NCBI GenBank assembly: GCA_030668545.1
Contig: DAOUTT010000021.1
Coordinates: 1-14,212 of the forward strand
Source of the DNA: Anaerolineales bacterium
Lineage (GTDB): Bacteria; Chloroflexota; Anaerolineae; Anaerolineales; E44-bin32
DNA: 14,212 nucleotides
Direction of reading: 5' to 3'
Of the stretch, positions 1 through 6,823 are shown one piece after another. The first letter of the stretch is position 1. The number at the start of each line of letters is the position of its first letter. The notes beneath the pieces were generated by a model that worked only from the letters and a program-made list of their open reading frames with translations, was not told the origin of the DNA and ran no database searches. The position numbers and the translations under genes were made by a program.

Positions 1-1
1 G

Positions 2-154
2 CCGGAAGGTGTGGAGATGGTGATGCCTGGGGACAATGTGAACCTGACGGTGGAGCTGATCACGCCGGTGGCATTGGAGAAAGGTTCGAAGTTTGCGATC
101 CGCGAAGGCGGTTTGACGGTTGGAGCGGGCGTTATCACAGAGATCCTGGAATAG
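2..154 (+). CDS. tuf: Elongation factor Tu, C-terminal end (partial)
   Basis: Only the last 50 codons are present; the 5' part lies outside the window. The reading frame from base 2 ends at TAG 152-154 and encodes the end of EF-Tu domain 3, with the recognisable strings EMVMPGDNV, FAIREGG and TVGAGVITEILE. EF-Tu is the GTPase that carries aminoacyl-tRNA to the ribosomal A site; domain 3 contacts tRNA and EF-Ts. In the motif usually read as REGGRTVGAG the arginine is leucine here (REGGLTVGAG); I cannot say whether this is lineage-typical. The stop lies 7 nt before rpsJ, so the str cluster runs directly into the S10 cluster. Confidence 0.97.
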   Translation, partial: PEGVEMVMPGDNVNLTVELITPVALEKGSKFAIREGGLTVGAGVITEILE

Positions 155-161
155 GTGAACA

Positions 162-470
162 ATGGCAAAACAGAAGATTCGTATCCGGCTGAAGGCATAT
201 GACCATCGGGTACTCGACACATCGGCGCAGCGAATTGTTGAAACCGCCGAGCGCACAGGCGCTAAAGTAGTCGGGCCAGTCCCTTTGCCAACAAGAATTG
301 AACGCTTCACAGTCCGCCGGTCGACGTTTATCGATAAGGACTCACATGAGCATTTTGAGATTAGGACTCACAAGCGCTTAATTGATGTCATGGAGCCAGA
401 TACAAAGACGATCGATACACTAATGCGTTTGAATCTTCCAGCCGGTGTAGATATTGAGATTAAGATTTAA
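162..470 (+). CDS. rpsJ: 30S ribosomal protein S10
   Basis: 102 residues, essentially the normal family length (103 in E. coli). Family signatures seen are IRIRLKAYDHRVLD at the N-terminus, VGPVPLPT around residue 40 and HFEIRTHKRLIDV around residues 64-76. S10 is a late-assembling protein of the 30S head and, as NusE, also joins the NusB-dependent transcription antitermination complex. The ATG follows the tuf stop by 7 nt, with an AGGTG Shine-Dalgarno-like string (153-157) overlapping the tuf stop codon. Unusually for this cluster, S10 is separated from rplC by a 198-nt spacer instead of being tightly packed with it. Confidence 0.98.
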   Translation: MAKQKIRIRLKAYDHRVLDTSAQRIVETAERTGAKVVGPVPLPTRIERFTVRRSTFIDKDSHEHFEIRTHKRLIDVMEPDTKTIDTLMRLNLPAGVDIEIKI

Positions 471-668
471 CAATTGATTTTGCGCCCCGGAGAACAGAAC
501 AATCTTAGGGTGCACGAGTAGCAAAGTGGCCGTGTAAGAGCCGGACGGGCGAATGGAACACCAATCCGAGCTTCCTTTCCCTGGCGGTTTACTACACGGT
601 GATCGGGGATGATGCAGCCAAGCCCTGGCTGACAGTCCCGTCAAGGAATTTGAAATAGGAGAGAGAGA
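471..668 (+). promoter_or_regulatory. rpsJ-rplC spacer with possible structured mRNA leader
   Basis: This 198-nt stretch has no convincing gene. Three helices can be drawn by eye: CCGTGTA 530-536 with TACACGG 593-599 (7 bp); GACGGG 544-549 with CCCGTC 637-642 (6 bp); and a hairpin CAGCCA 615-620 / TGGCTG 626-631 (6 bp, 5-nt loop). The first two cross, so they would form a pseudoknot or be alternatives. The element sits just before rplC and rplD; L4 is an autoregulator in E. coli (there through the leader before rpsJ). A regulatory role, or an internal promoter, is inference; I saw no good -35/-10 pair and no terminator T-tract. It could also be drifting spacer. Confidence 0.35.
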
Positions 669-1298
669 ATGAAAGGGCTTATTGGCAAGAAAGTCGGCAT
701 GACCCAGGTTTTCGATGAATCGGGCAATATTGTCCCGGTTACGCTAATCGAAGCTGGGCCTTGTTATGTCACGATCATTCGCCGCCCGAAGCGCGATCAC
801 TATAAAGCCGTTCAGCTCGGTTTTGGAGAAGCCAAACCCAAGCATCTCTCAGGTGGTCAATTAGGTCATCTGAAGAAGAACGATTTACCGCCGCTGCGCT
901 ATCTGCGTGAATTCCGGGTGAAATCGGTTGAAGATCTGAAAGAAGGGGATCAGCTCAAGGTAGATGTTTTTCAGGTTGGGGATTTTGTAGACGTCACCGG
1001 CATCAGCAAGGGCAAGGGGTTCGCCGGCGGTATTAAACGACATAGATTTCATAGGGGACCCAAGACGCATGGCCAGTCTGATCGTGAGCGTGCTCCAGGA
1101 TCAGCGGGCGCAGGCTCAACCCCCGGTCGAGTTTTTAAGGGGAAGAAAATGCCGGGACACATGGGAACGGCAAGGGTGACATCGCAGAACATTCGCGTGG
1201 AATTAATTGATCCTGAGCGTAATTTACTTGGTGTCCGTGGAAGTGTGCCGGGTGCTCGGGGCAGCGTAGTCATGATCAAAGAAGTACGTAAGCAATAG
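669..1298 (+). CDS. rplC: 50S ribosomal protein L3
   Basis: 209 residues, the normal length (209 in E. coli). It starts MKGLIGKKVGMTQVF, typical of the family, after a purine-rich AGGAGAGAGA Shine-Dalgarno stretch (657-666). The long loop that reaches towards the peptidyl transferase centre is present (APGSAGAGSTPGRVFKGKKMPGHMG, roughly residues 141-165). L3 binds 23S rRNA directly and is one of the earliest proteins in 50S assembly. It is the first gene after the long spacer, with rplD following 17 nt downstream, so expression of L3, L4 and the following genes may be set by that spacer. Confidence 0.98.
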   Translation: MKGLIGKKVGMTQVFDESGNIVPVTLIEAGPCYVTIIRRPKRDHYKAVQLGFGEAKPKHLSGGQLGHLKKNDLPPLRYLREFRVKSVEDLKEGDQLKVDVFQVGDFVDVTGISKGKGFAGGIKRHRFHRGPKTHGQSDRERAPGSAGAGSTPGRVFKGKKMPGHMGTARVTSQNIRVELIDPERNLLGVRGSVPGARGSVVMIKEVRKQ

Positions 1299-1315
1299 AT
1301 CCTCCGGAGCGAGCG

Positions 1316-1939
1316 ATGAAAGTAGACGTTATAGACATCAAAGGAAAGAAGATAGAGACCACGGAGCTCCCTCCGCAGATCTTTGAAGCGCCGATCAAGC
1401 GTGATCTGATGCATCAGGCACTCGTTCGACAGCTTGCCAATGCTCGGTTGGGGACCCACAAGACCAAGTCGCGGGGCGAAGTCCGTGGCGGTGGTGCGAA
1501 ACCGTGGCGTCAAAAAGGCACTGGACGAGCGCGCCATGGATCACGCCGTTCGCCAATCTGGGTTGGCGGTGGGGGAGCCCATACGCCTCGGCCGCGTGAT
1601 TACAGCAAGAAAATGCCCCGAAAAATGCGCCGGGCGGCTTTATGCTCTGCACTGTCGGTTAAAGCTGCTCAAAATGAGATCATCGTGCTTGATAAGTTCT
1701 CAATGACTGCACCGAAGACGAAGGAAATGGTAGAGGTGATCAATAGAATCGCCGGACAGTCAAGCACATTGATCATCCTGCCGGGCGAGAATACCAATGT
1801 CGAGTTGTCGGCGCGCAACCTGCAGAAAGTTAAAACATTGCGAGCCAATTATTTGAATATTCGCGATTTGCTGGGATACGAGCGGCTGGTGATGCCGCTG
1901 GACGTGCTGGATGTGATCCAGTCGTATCTGGGCAGCTGA
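1316..1939 (+). CDS. rplD: 50S ribosomal protein L4
   Basis: 207 residues, close to the family norm (201 in E. coli). The conserved extended loop lining the peptide exit tunnel is present at about residues 54-100 (RGGGAKPWRQKGTGRARHGS, then GGGGAHTPRPRDY), and the globular domain follows. L4 is an early 23S rRNA-binding protein; in E. coli it also represses its own operon at transcription and translation levels. The ATG follows a GGAGCGAGCG purine run. rplW starts 11 nt after the stop. Whether L4 regulates this operon cannot be read directly, but a candidate leader lies upstream of rplC. Confidence 0.98.
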   Translation: MKVDVIDIKGKKIETTELPPQIFEAPIKRDLMHQALVRQLANARLGTHKTKSRGEVRGGGAKPWRQKGTGRARHGSRRSPIWVGGGGAHTPRPRDYSKKMPRKMRRAALCSALSVKAAQNEIIVLDKFSMTAPKTKEMVEVINRIAGQSSTLIILPGENTNVELSARNLQKVKTLRANYLNIRDLLGYERLVMPLDVLDVIQSYLGS

Positions 1940-1950
1940 GGAGCGCCGAG

Positions 1951-2253
1951 ATGACAACAATATACGATATCCTGCGTCGCCCGCTTATTACAGAGAAGAC
2001 GAACTTTCAGAGCAGTAATCTGAATCAATTCACTTTCGAAGTTGGCTCGAAAGCTAATAAGCAGCAGATCAAAGAAGCAGTTGAGGCGATGTTTGATGTA
2101 ACGGTCCTGCGCGTGAATGTTATGAATCGACCCGCGAAGGTGGCGCGTAATTTACGGAACCGCCGACGCCAGATGCGGCGAGGCGGATACAAGAAAGCGA
2201 TTGTTACCCTGAAGCCAGGGGACAACATTGATGTGTTCGAAGGGGTTCTTTAA
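1951..2253 (+). CDS. rplW: 50S ribosomal protein L23
   Basis: 100 residues, as in E. coli. The N-terminal IYDILRRPLITEKT and the internal basic stretch NLRNRRRQMRRGGYKKAIVTL are characteristic. L23 sits at the exit of the peptide tunnel and is the docking point for trigger factor and the signal recognition particle. The Shine-Dalgarno GAGGAG overlaps the end of rplD. Its TAA stop shares the last A with the ATG of rplB (TAATG), a junction that favours translational coupling. Confidence 0.98.
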   Translation: MTTIYDILRRPLITEKTNFQSSNLNQFTFEVGSKANKQQIKEAVEAMFDVTVLRVNVMNRPAKVARNLRNRRRQMRRGGYKKAIVTLKPGDNIDVFEGVL

Positions 2254-3089
2254 TGCCGGTAAAAAAATATAAACCCACCTCACCCGGTCGCCGGGGAATG
2301 AGCGGACATACATTTGAGGAGATCACGAAGACCAAGCCTGAGGGCTCGCTTCTGATCTCCAGGAAACGCTATGCGGGGCGCAATAATACAGGGCGAATCA
2401 CAGTTCGACATCGCGGAGGCGGACATAAACGCCATATTCGCAAGGTCGATTTCAAGCGGGATAAGCGGGAAATACCGGCTCTAGTGGCTGCGATTGAATA
2501 TGACCCCAATCGCTCTGCCCGCCTTGCGCTTCTTCACTATAACGATGGCGAGAAACGATATATCATCGCTCCTTTGGGGTTGCGAGTCGGCGATACTGTA
2601 TTGGCGGGTCCCAAGGTGGAAATTCGCCCGGGTAACAGTCTGCCGCTAGCGAGCATCCCATTGGGAACGACCATTCACAACATCGAATTGAGCGAAGGGC
2701 GTGGTGGCCAGATGGTGAGATCCGCAGGCACCTCGGCGCAGTTGCTGGGTAAAGAGGGCGCCTATGCGGCAATCCGTCTGCCATCAGGCGAAGTACGCAG
2801 AGTTCGCCAGACATGCTACGCAACCGTTGGAGAAGTCGGCAACCCTGATCATGGCAACATTAAATTGGGGAAGGCCGGGCGTAAGCGTCATAGGGGAATC
2901 CGACCCGCAGTGCGTGGATCGGCGATGAGCCCGCGCGATCACCCTCATGGTGGCGGCGAGGGAAGATCCCCGATTGGTTTGCCCGGACCGAAGAGTCCGT
3001 GGGGTAAGCCAACGCTGGGTAAGAAGACACGCCAGAATAAACGCACAGAGAAATACATTATCCGTCACCGATCAAAGCGTCGCCGTTAG
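2253..3089 (+). CDS. rplB: 50S ribosomal protein L2
   Basis: 278 residues, near the family norm (273 in E. coli). It begins PVKKYKPTSPGRRGMS and contains VRHRGGGHKRHIRKVDFKR near residue 50 and the highly conserved DHPHGGGEGR around residues 229-238, whose histidine is linked to peptidyl transferase activity and subunit association. L2 is a primary 23S rRNA-binding protein. The start ATG overlaps the rplW stop by one base. rpsS follows after 34 nt. Confidence 0.98.
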   Translation: MPVKKYKPTSPGRRGMSGHTFEEITKTKPEGSLLISRKRYAGRNNTGRITVRHRGGGHKRHIRKVDFKRDKREIPALVAAIEYDPNRSARLALLHYNDGEKRYIIAPLGLRVGDTVLAGPKVEIRPGNSLPLASIPLGTTIHNIELSEGRGGQMVRSAGTSAQLLGKEGAYAAIRLPSGEVRRVRQTCYATVGEVGNPDHGNIKLGKAGRKRHRGIRPAVRGSAMSPRDHPHGGGEGRSPIGLPGPKSPWGKPTLGKKTRQNKRTEKYIIRHRSKRRR

Positions 3090-3109
3090 CTTTTCAAATC
3101 ATAAACGGT

Positions 3110-3114
3110 GGAGG
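3110..3114 (+). promoter_or_regulatory. Ribosome binding site that decides the rpsS start
   Basis: A GGAGG stands 9 nt before ATG 3124. The frame is open much further upstream, into rplB, but only this start gives the universal S19 N-terminus MSRSLKKGPF. Confidence 0.8.
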
Positions 3115-3123
3115 CGAAGAAGA

Positions 3124-3414
3124 ATGTCTAGATCATTGAAAAAGGGTCCCTTTATTGACCCGAAGTTACTAAGAAAAATTGAAGAGATGAACGAGCGCGG
3201 CGATAAGACCGTCATCCGAACGTGGAGTCGGGCGAGCACCATCTTCCCGCAAATGGTCGGTCATACTCTTGCCGTGCATGATGGTCGGCGCCATGTGCCG
3301 ATCTACATCACCGAGAATATGGTTGGGCATAAGTTGGGGGAATTCGCGCCCACGCGGACTTTTCGAGGACATGTTGGGAGAGATAGGACCACTCGCACGA
3401 GGGAAGAAGAATGA
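3124..3414 (+). CDS. rpsS: 30S ribosomal protein S19
   Basis: 96 residues (E. coli 92). The start at 3124 gives MSRSLKKGPFIDPKLL, which is almost invariant in the family. Further signatures are IRTWSRASTIFPQMVGHT and GHKLGEFAPTRTFRGH. S19 forms a complex with S13 in the 30S head near the A-site tRNA. The upstream in-frame extension overlaps rplB and carries no family similarity, so it is not used. The TGA stop overlaps the rplV ATG in an ATGA junction. Confidence 0.98.
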   Translation: MSRSLKKGPFIDPKLLRKIEEMNERGDKTVIRTWSRASTIFPQMVGHTLAVHDGRRHVPIYITENMVGHKLGEFAPTRTFRGHVGRDRTTRTREEE

Positions 3415-3770
3415 TAGATCCTGTCGATGTGCGCGCGAAAGTTCGATATGTCTCGATATCACCGCAGAAAGTGCGGCTGGTCATCGATCTTGTACGCGGC
3501 ATGAATGTCGTTGAGGCGATGAGCGCATTACGGTTTGAGCAGAAAGCTGCAGCCAAGCCGGTTTATAAACTGCTTCGCTCCGCGGTGGCGAACGCTGAGG
3601 AGAACATGGGTCTTAGCAGAAATGATCTCTTTGTGCACACCATTTATGCTGATGTTGGCCCTACCCGCCGGTGGAGGCGCTTCGGCGCACGCGGACGGTT
3701 CAAGCCATTGTTGCGGCGCTCTTCACATATTAGCGTCATCCTCCGCGAGCGCGAGGCTGAGGCAGTCTGA
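3411..3770 (+). CDS. rplV: 50S ribosomal protein L22
   Basis: 119 residues (E. coli 110). The N-terminus reads VRAKVRYVSISPQKVRLVIDL, and the C-terminal part carries the RRWRRFGARGRFKPLLRRSSHISVIL stretch of the extended beta-hairpin that lines the exit tunnel, where macrolide-resistance changes are known in other bacteria. A short tail (REREAEAV) follows the last strand. The gene overlaps rpsS by ATGA and has a GAGGGAAGA purine run upstream. Unlike most such clusters, where rpsC follows at once, a 100-nt spacer separates it from rpsC. Confidence 0.97.
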   Translation: MIDPVDVRAKVRYVSISPQKVRLVIDLVRGMNVVEAMSALRFEQKAAAKPVYKLLRSAVANAEENMGLSRNDLFVHTIYADVGPTRRWRRFGARGRFKPLLRRSSHISVILREREAEAV

Positions 3771-3870
3771 GAAGAACCTAAGCCTGACCACTGAGCGGGA
3801 GGCAATCTCGTTGAGAAACATCCAGCTCGTGGTGGGGAAAATAGTAAGGATTTGAGCGAAAGGAGATAGT
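3771..3870 (+). promoter_or_regulatory. rplV-rpsC spacer with inverted repeat
   Basis: No gene is supported in these 100 nt. ACCAC-T-GAGC (3787-3796) pairs with GCTC-GTGGT (3825-3833): nine base pairs with a single bulged T. Inside it a small hairpin, TCTC 3806-3809 with GAGA 3813-3816, fits the enclosed loop. The rpsC Shine-Dalgarno (AAGGAG) lies downstream of the stem and stays free. A structured mRNA element or processing site is possible; no function is established. Confidence 0.3.
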
Positions 3871-4545
3871 ATGGGGCGCAAAGTCCATCCAATAGGTTTT
3901 CGTCTGAAGATCAATAAAACCTGGGACTCCCGTTGGTTTGCAACGCCAGATAAATATGCAGATCAATTGCACGAGGATCTTGAGATTCGTAATGTGATAT
4001 TCAAAGCCACGCCGCGGGCGGGCATTTCGAAAATTGAAATCGAGCGCTTCCCGAATAGCGTCCAGATCATCGTTCACACGGCTCGGCCAGGGATTGTCAT
4101 CGGTCGGAAGGGTGCGAACGTGAAGGAACTGCGCCGCATGATTCAGGAGTTGACAGGGACAACCGTAAAGCTCGATATTTCAGAAATCAAAGAACCTGAT
4201 CTTGATGCTCGCTTAGTGGCAGAGAATATCGCTAATCAGCTCGAGCGACGGATAAGCCATCGCCGGGCGATGCAGCGAGCAATCGGTCAGACAATGAGGC
4301 AAGGGGCTGAGGGCATTAAGGTGATGTGCTCGGGCCGTCTAGGCGGCAATGAAATGGCTCGCCGTGAGTGGATGCGTGAGGGACGTGTTCCAGCGCAAAC
4401 GCTGCGAGCGGACATAGACTTTGCTCGCGTTGATGCCGGGACGAGCTACGGCCGCATTGGGGTCAAGGTTTGGATTTATAAAGGCGAGATATTACCGGAA
4501 GCTTTAGAAGAGTCGGAAGCGATGGATGTGTACGTCAGCGAGTGA
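3871..4545 (+). CDS. rpsC: 30S ribosomal protein S3
   Basis: 224 residues (E. coli 233). It starts MGRKVHPIGFRL after a clear AAGGAG Shine-Dalgarno. The KH domain shows its GXXG loop as GRKG at residues 78-81 (VIGRKG), and the C-terminal domain has the GIKVMCSGRLGGNEMARREW motif. S3 sits at the mRNA entry channel, where with S4 and S5 it contributes to the ribosome's mRNA helicase activity. rplP follows 33 nt downstream. Preceded by the spacer described above, so its translation is not coupled to rplV by overlap. Confidence 0.98.
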   Translation: MGRKVHPIGFRLKINKTWDSRWFATPDKYADQLHEDLEIRNVIFKATPRAGISKIEIERFPNSVQIIVHTARPGIVIGRKGANVKELRRMIQELTGTTVKLDISEIKEPDLDARLVAENIANQLERRISHRRAMQRAIGQTMRQGAEGIKVMCSGRLGGNEMARREWMREGRVPAQTLRADIDFARVDAGTSYGRIGVKVWIYKGEILPEALEESEAMDVYVSE

Positions 4546-4567
4546 GATTTCTCACGTCCTGAGCGAT

Positions 4568-4571
4568 GAGG
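4568..4571 (+). promoter_or_regulatory. Ribosome binding site that decides the rplP start
   Basis: GAGG lies 7 nt before ATG 4579 but only 1 nt before the in-frame GTG at 4573, so the ATG is the better start; it also gives the family N-terminus MLMPKR. Confidence 0.65.
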
Positions 4572-4578
4572 TGTGGCG

Positions 4579-5001
4579 ATGTTGATGCCAAAGCGATCTA
4601 AACATAGAAAGCAAATGCGCGGGCGGATGAAAGGGAAAGCAAGCCGCGGGACGGAAGTCACATTCGGCGAATATGGCTTGCAAGCGCTCGAACCCGGTTG
4701 GGTGACTGCGCGTCAAATAGAGGCTGCCCGAAGGGCGTTGGTGCGATATATGCGCCGGCGCGGGAAAGTATGGATTCGGATTTTCCCCGATAAACCGGTG
4801 ACGCAGAAAGCAGCCGAGACACGCATGGGCAAAGGGAAGGGCGCTGTTGATCATTGGGTGGCAGTTGTAAAGCCGGGAAGAATCATGTTTGAACTCTCTG
4901 GTTTGGACGAAGAAGCAGCCAAGGAAGCGATGCGCTTGGCCACGCATAAACTCTCGATTAAAACCAAGTTCACTTCACGTGATTCACTTGGGAGGGGATA
5001 A
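4579..5001 (+). CDS. rplP: 50S ribosomal protein L16
   Basis: 140 residues from the chosen ATG (E. coli 136). The N-terminus MLMPKRSKHRKQMRGRMKG matches the family; an in-frame GTG 6 nt upstream (4573) would add two residues but has no usable Shine-Dalgarno. The conserved PVTQKAAETRMGKGKG segment is present near residues 75-90, with alanine where proline is common; its arginine is the residue hydroxylated in E. coli L16. L16 helps position the A-site tRNA and is needed late in 50S assembly. rpmC follows after 3 nt. Confidence 0.96.
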   Translation: MLMPKRSKHRKQMRGRMKGKASRGTEVTFGEYGLQALEPGWVTARQIEAARRALVRYMRRRGKVWIRIFPDKPVTQKAAETRMGKGKGAVDHWVAVVKPGRIMFELSGLDEEAAKEAMRLATHKLSIKTKFTSRDSLGRG

Positions 5002-5004
5002 GCG

Positions 5005-5220
5005 ATGAAGACGGTAGAAATCCGGAAAGCATCCACCGAAAAAATTCAAACCTATCTCGACGATGCTCGAGAGGATTACTTCAAGCTGCGCTTTCGGTTT
5101 ACGACAGGGCAATTGACAGATCACACTCGTTTGAAAATCGCCCGCAGGGAGATAGCGAGACTTGCGACGATTTTGCATGAACGAGAGCTAGAAATCGAGA
5201 GCGAAGGAAGTGAAAAATGA
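5005..5220 (+). CDS. rpmC: 50S ribosomal protein L29
   Basis: 71 residues (E. coli 63), predicted as an all-helical hairpin. The family motif is seen as DYFKLRFRFTTGQL followed by RREIARLATIL. L29 lies at the tunnel exit beside L23 and contributes to the factor-docking surface. The ATG is preceded by GGGAGGGGAT at the end of rplP. Its TGA stop overlaps the rpsQ ATG (ATGA). The C-terminal eight or so residues are acidic (ELEIESEGSEK). Confidence 0.97.
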   Translation: MKTVEIRKASTEKIQTYLDDAREDYFKLRFRFTTGQLTDHTRLKIARREIARLATILHERELEIESEGSEK

Positions 5221-5528
5221 CTAATACGCGACGCCGCTTGATTGGTGTGGTCACACGGATAAAATCGGAGAAGACAGTGACCGTACGGATTGACCGCAGC
5301 TCCCGACATCCACTTTATGGGAAGGTGCTCCGCACTAATAAAAATTATCTTGCCCATGATGAACTGGGTTGCCACATTGGGGACCAAGTGAAAATGATCG
5401 AGAGCCGCCCAATCTCGAAGCGGAAACGCTGGGTGGTGGAGGAGATTCTTCAACGCCAGAGCGAGTTGGAAGCCAGTGTGAGCGCTGTGGAAACACAGGA
5501 TGAAGTGGACGTGGAGGCGGAAGCATGA
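5217..5528 (+). CDS. rpsQ: 30S ribosomal protein S17
   Basis: 103 residues, longer than the usual 80-90. The OB-fold core is clear: RRRLIGVVTRIKSEKTVTVRI, then SRHPLYGKVLRTNKNYLAHDE and RPISKRKRWVVEEIL. The last 20 or so residues form an acidic tail (ASVSAVETQDEVDVEAEA) outside the core. S17 is a primary 16S rRNA-binding protein of the 30S body. The gene overlaps rpmC and rplN by ATGA junctions on both sides, so translation of all three is probably coupled. The acidic tail also encodes the GGAGG Shine-Dalgarno of rplN at 5513-5517. Confidence 0.97.
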   Translation: MTNTRRRLIGVVTRIKSEKTVTVRIDRSSRHPLYGKVLRTNKNYLAHDELGCHIGDQVKMIESRPISKRKRWVVEEILQRQSELEASVSAVETQDEVDVEAEA

Positions 5529-5896
5529 TCCAGCAAGAAAGCCGTCTCAAAGTGGCTGATAATACAGGCGGCCGGGAACTGCTCGTTATCCGAGTCCTCG
5601 GCGGCTCAAAAAAACGCTATGGCCGAGTAGGCGATATTATTGTTGGAACGATTAAAACGGCGACTCCGCATGGAGCAGTGAGTAAGAGTGACATCGTCCG
5701 AGCAGTGATTGTCAGGACGAAAAAAGAGTACCGCCGAGACGATGGTTCCTACATTCGCTTCGATGACAATGCCGTAGTAATTCTGGACACCGACGGCAGG
5801 AACCCCAAGGGAACTCGCATCTTTGGTCCAGTAGCCAGAGAATTGCGCGAGAAGGGGTTCACGAAGATTGTTTCTCTTGCGCCGGAAGTCCTATAG
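5525..5896 (+). CDS. rplN: 50S ribosomal protein L14
   Basis: 123 residues, exactly the family norm. MIQQESRLKVADNTGGREL, IVRTKKEYRRDDGSYIRFDDNA and GTRIFGPVARELREKGFTKIVSLAPEVL are all standard L14 segments. L14 binds 23S rRNA at the subunit interface, where it forms a bridge to 16S rRNA and is the docking site of the silencing factor RsfS. A GGAGG lies 7 nt before the ATG. rplX starts 13 nt after the stop. Confidence 0.98.
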   Translation: MIQQESRLKVADNTGGRELLVIRVLGGSKKRYGRVGDIIVGTIKTATPHGAVSKSDIVRAVIVRTKKEYRRDDGSYIRFDDNAVVILDTDGRNPKGTRIFGPVARELREKGFTKIVSLAPEVL

Positions 5897-5900
5897 GAGG
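5896..5900 (+). promoter_or_regulatory. Ribosome binding site that decides the rplX start
   Basis: GGAGG begins on the last base of the rplN stop and lies 9 nt before GTG 5910. The earlier in-frame ATG at 5868 lies inside rplN and would add residues unlike any L24. Confidence 0.75.
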
Positions 5901-5909
5901 CTTGTTGCG

Positions 5910-6242
5910 GTGGCTCAGACGTTAAGAATCAAACGAGGGGACCAAGTGAAGATTATGAGTGGTCGAGATAAGGGCACACAGGGAGAGGTGCTCCGTATCT
6001 TGCCCGCTAAGGCGAGGATAGTCGTTCAGGGTGTTAACATCCGCAAGAAACATCAGCGTCAGGTTCAAGCTGGTGGACGGACGATGAACCCTGGAATTAT
6101 TCAATTCGAAGCGCCGATCCACATTTCGAATGTATCGTTGATCTGCCCGAAGTGTAACCAGCCGACACGCATCGGAATCAGGCGGGTAGAGGGCAAAGCT
6201 CAACGGTATTGCAAGAAGTGTGACGCGGTCGTCGACTCCTAA
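5910..6242 (+). CDS. rplX: 50S ribosomal protein L24, zinc-ribbon form
   Basis: 110 residues from the GTG at 5910. The KOW motif follows the start (RIKRGDQVKIMSGRDKGTQG, residues 6-25), with KGVN-like QGVNIRKKHQR near 40-50. The C-terminal part has two CxxC pairs, C79/C82 and C101/C104, so it is the presumed zinc-binding form of L24; forms without these cysteines exist in other bacteria. L24 initiates 50S assembly by binding the 5' region of 23S rRNA. An alternative start at 5868 would give 124 residues and overlap rplN; I judge it unlikely. Confidence 0.95.
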   Translation: MAQTLRIKRGDQVKIMSGRDKGTQGEVLRILPAKARIVVQGVNIRKKHQRQVQAGGRTMNPGIIQFEAPIHISNVSLICPKCNQPTRIGIRRVEGKAQRYCKKCDAVVDS

Positions 6243-6265
6243 AAGGAAGAGGGAGCCATAACGGA

Positions 6266-6823
6266 ATGGCACATCATCTAAAAGAACAATTCGAAAAGGA
6301 ATTTCTCCCGGCGCTGATGAAGGAATTCAACCTTGAGAACCCGATGATGGTTCCCAAGCTTGAAAAGATTGTAGTAAATGTCGGTGTCGGTGAGGCGATT
6401 GACAACGCGAAGGCTCTTGACGCTGCAGTCGGCGATATAACGATCATCACTGGCCAACAGCCTGTCGTGACCAAGGCACGCAAGAGCATTGCGAACTTCA
6501 AACTGCGCGAGGGGAGTTCGATTGGCGTAAAAGTAACCCTTCGAGGGGAACGTATGTGGTCCTTCTTCGATCGGTTGATCAACGTTGCGATGCCACGAAC
6601 ACGTGACTTTCGTGGCGTATCCCCCAACAGTTTTGATGGGCGGGGCAACTACACAGTGGGCATCCGTGAGCAATTGATCTTTCCGGAGATCGCATACGAC
6701 AAAATCGACAAGGTTCGTGGTTTTGAAGTCACGTTTGTCACAACGGCACCGAACGATGAGCTTGGGCACCGACTGCTGCAATTACTCGGAATGCCCTTTG
6801 GGAAAGGCGAGGTTTATGGCTAA
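6266..6823 (+). CDS. rplE: 50S ribosomal protein L5
   Basis: 185 residues (E. coli 179). Typical segments are PKLEKIVVNVGVGEA, QQPVVTKARKSIANFKLREG, PRTRDFRGVSPNSFDGRGNY and FPEIAYDKIDKVRGFEVTFVTTA. L5 binds 5S rRNA with L18 and contacts the P-site tRNA and S13. The start is preceded by AAGGAAGAGGGA. A small hairpin, GCCAT 6255-6259 with ATGGC 6266-6270, can form over the start codon; in E. coli, S8 represses the spc operon near the rplE start, but this hairpin is too short to claim the same. The 3' end overlaps rpsN by 8 nt. Confidence 0.98.
   Translation: MAHHLKEQFEKEFLPALMKEFNLENPMMVPKLEKIVVNVGVGEAIDNAKALDAAVGDITIITGQQPVVTKARKSIANFKLREGSSIGVKVTLRGERMWSFFDRLINVAMPRTRDFRGVSPNSFDGRGNYTVGIREQLIFPEIAYDKIDKVRGFEVTFVTTAPNDELGHRLLQLLGMPFGKGEVYG

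Noticed and set aside
581..600. Resemblance of CTGGCGGT in the spacer to the 5' end of 5S rRNA
   Set aside because: Only about eight bases match; the rest of 5S rRNA and its closing helix are absent.
553..612. A 19-codon open frame (ATG to TGA) in the rpsJ-rplC spacer as a leader peptide
   Set aside because: No Shine-Dalgarno before the ATG, no codon pattern suggestive of attenuation, and its sequence overlaps the proposed helices. Its length is within chance expectation.
1049..1537. A 162-residue minus-strand open frame opposite rplC and rplD
   Set aside because: It spans two well-supported genes and their junction, with composition typical of a reverse-strand shadow.
2947..3123. N-terminal extension of S19 reading back into rplB
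   Set aside because: The extension overlaps the L2 C-terminus and has no S19 similarity; ATG 3124 has GGAGG at 9 nt and gives the invariant N-terminus.
3811..3855. A short TTG-started frame before rpsC as a small gene
   Set aside because: 14 codons, no ribosome binding site, and it overlaps the stem structure; nothing supports coding.
6278..6781. A 167-residue minus-strand open frame opposite rplE
   Set aside because: It is fully antisense to a clear L5 gene, shows no recognisable family and no ribosome binding site; a shadow frame.
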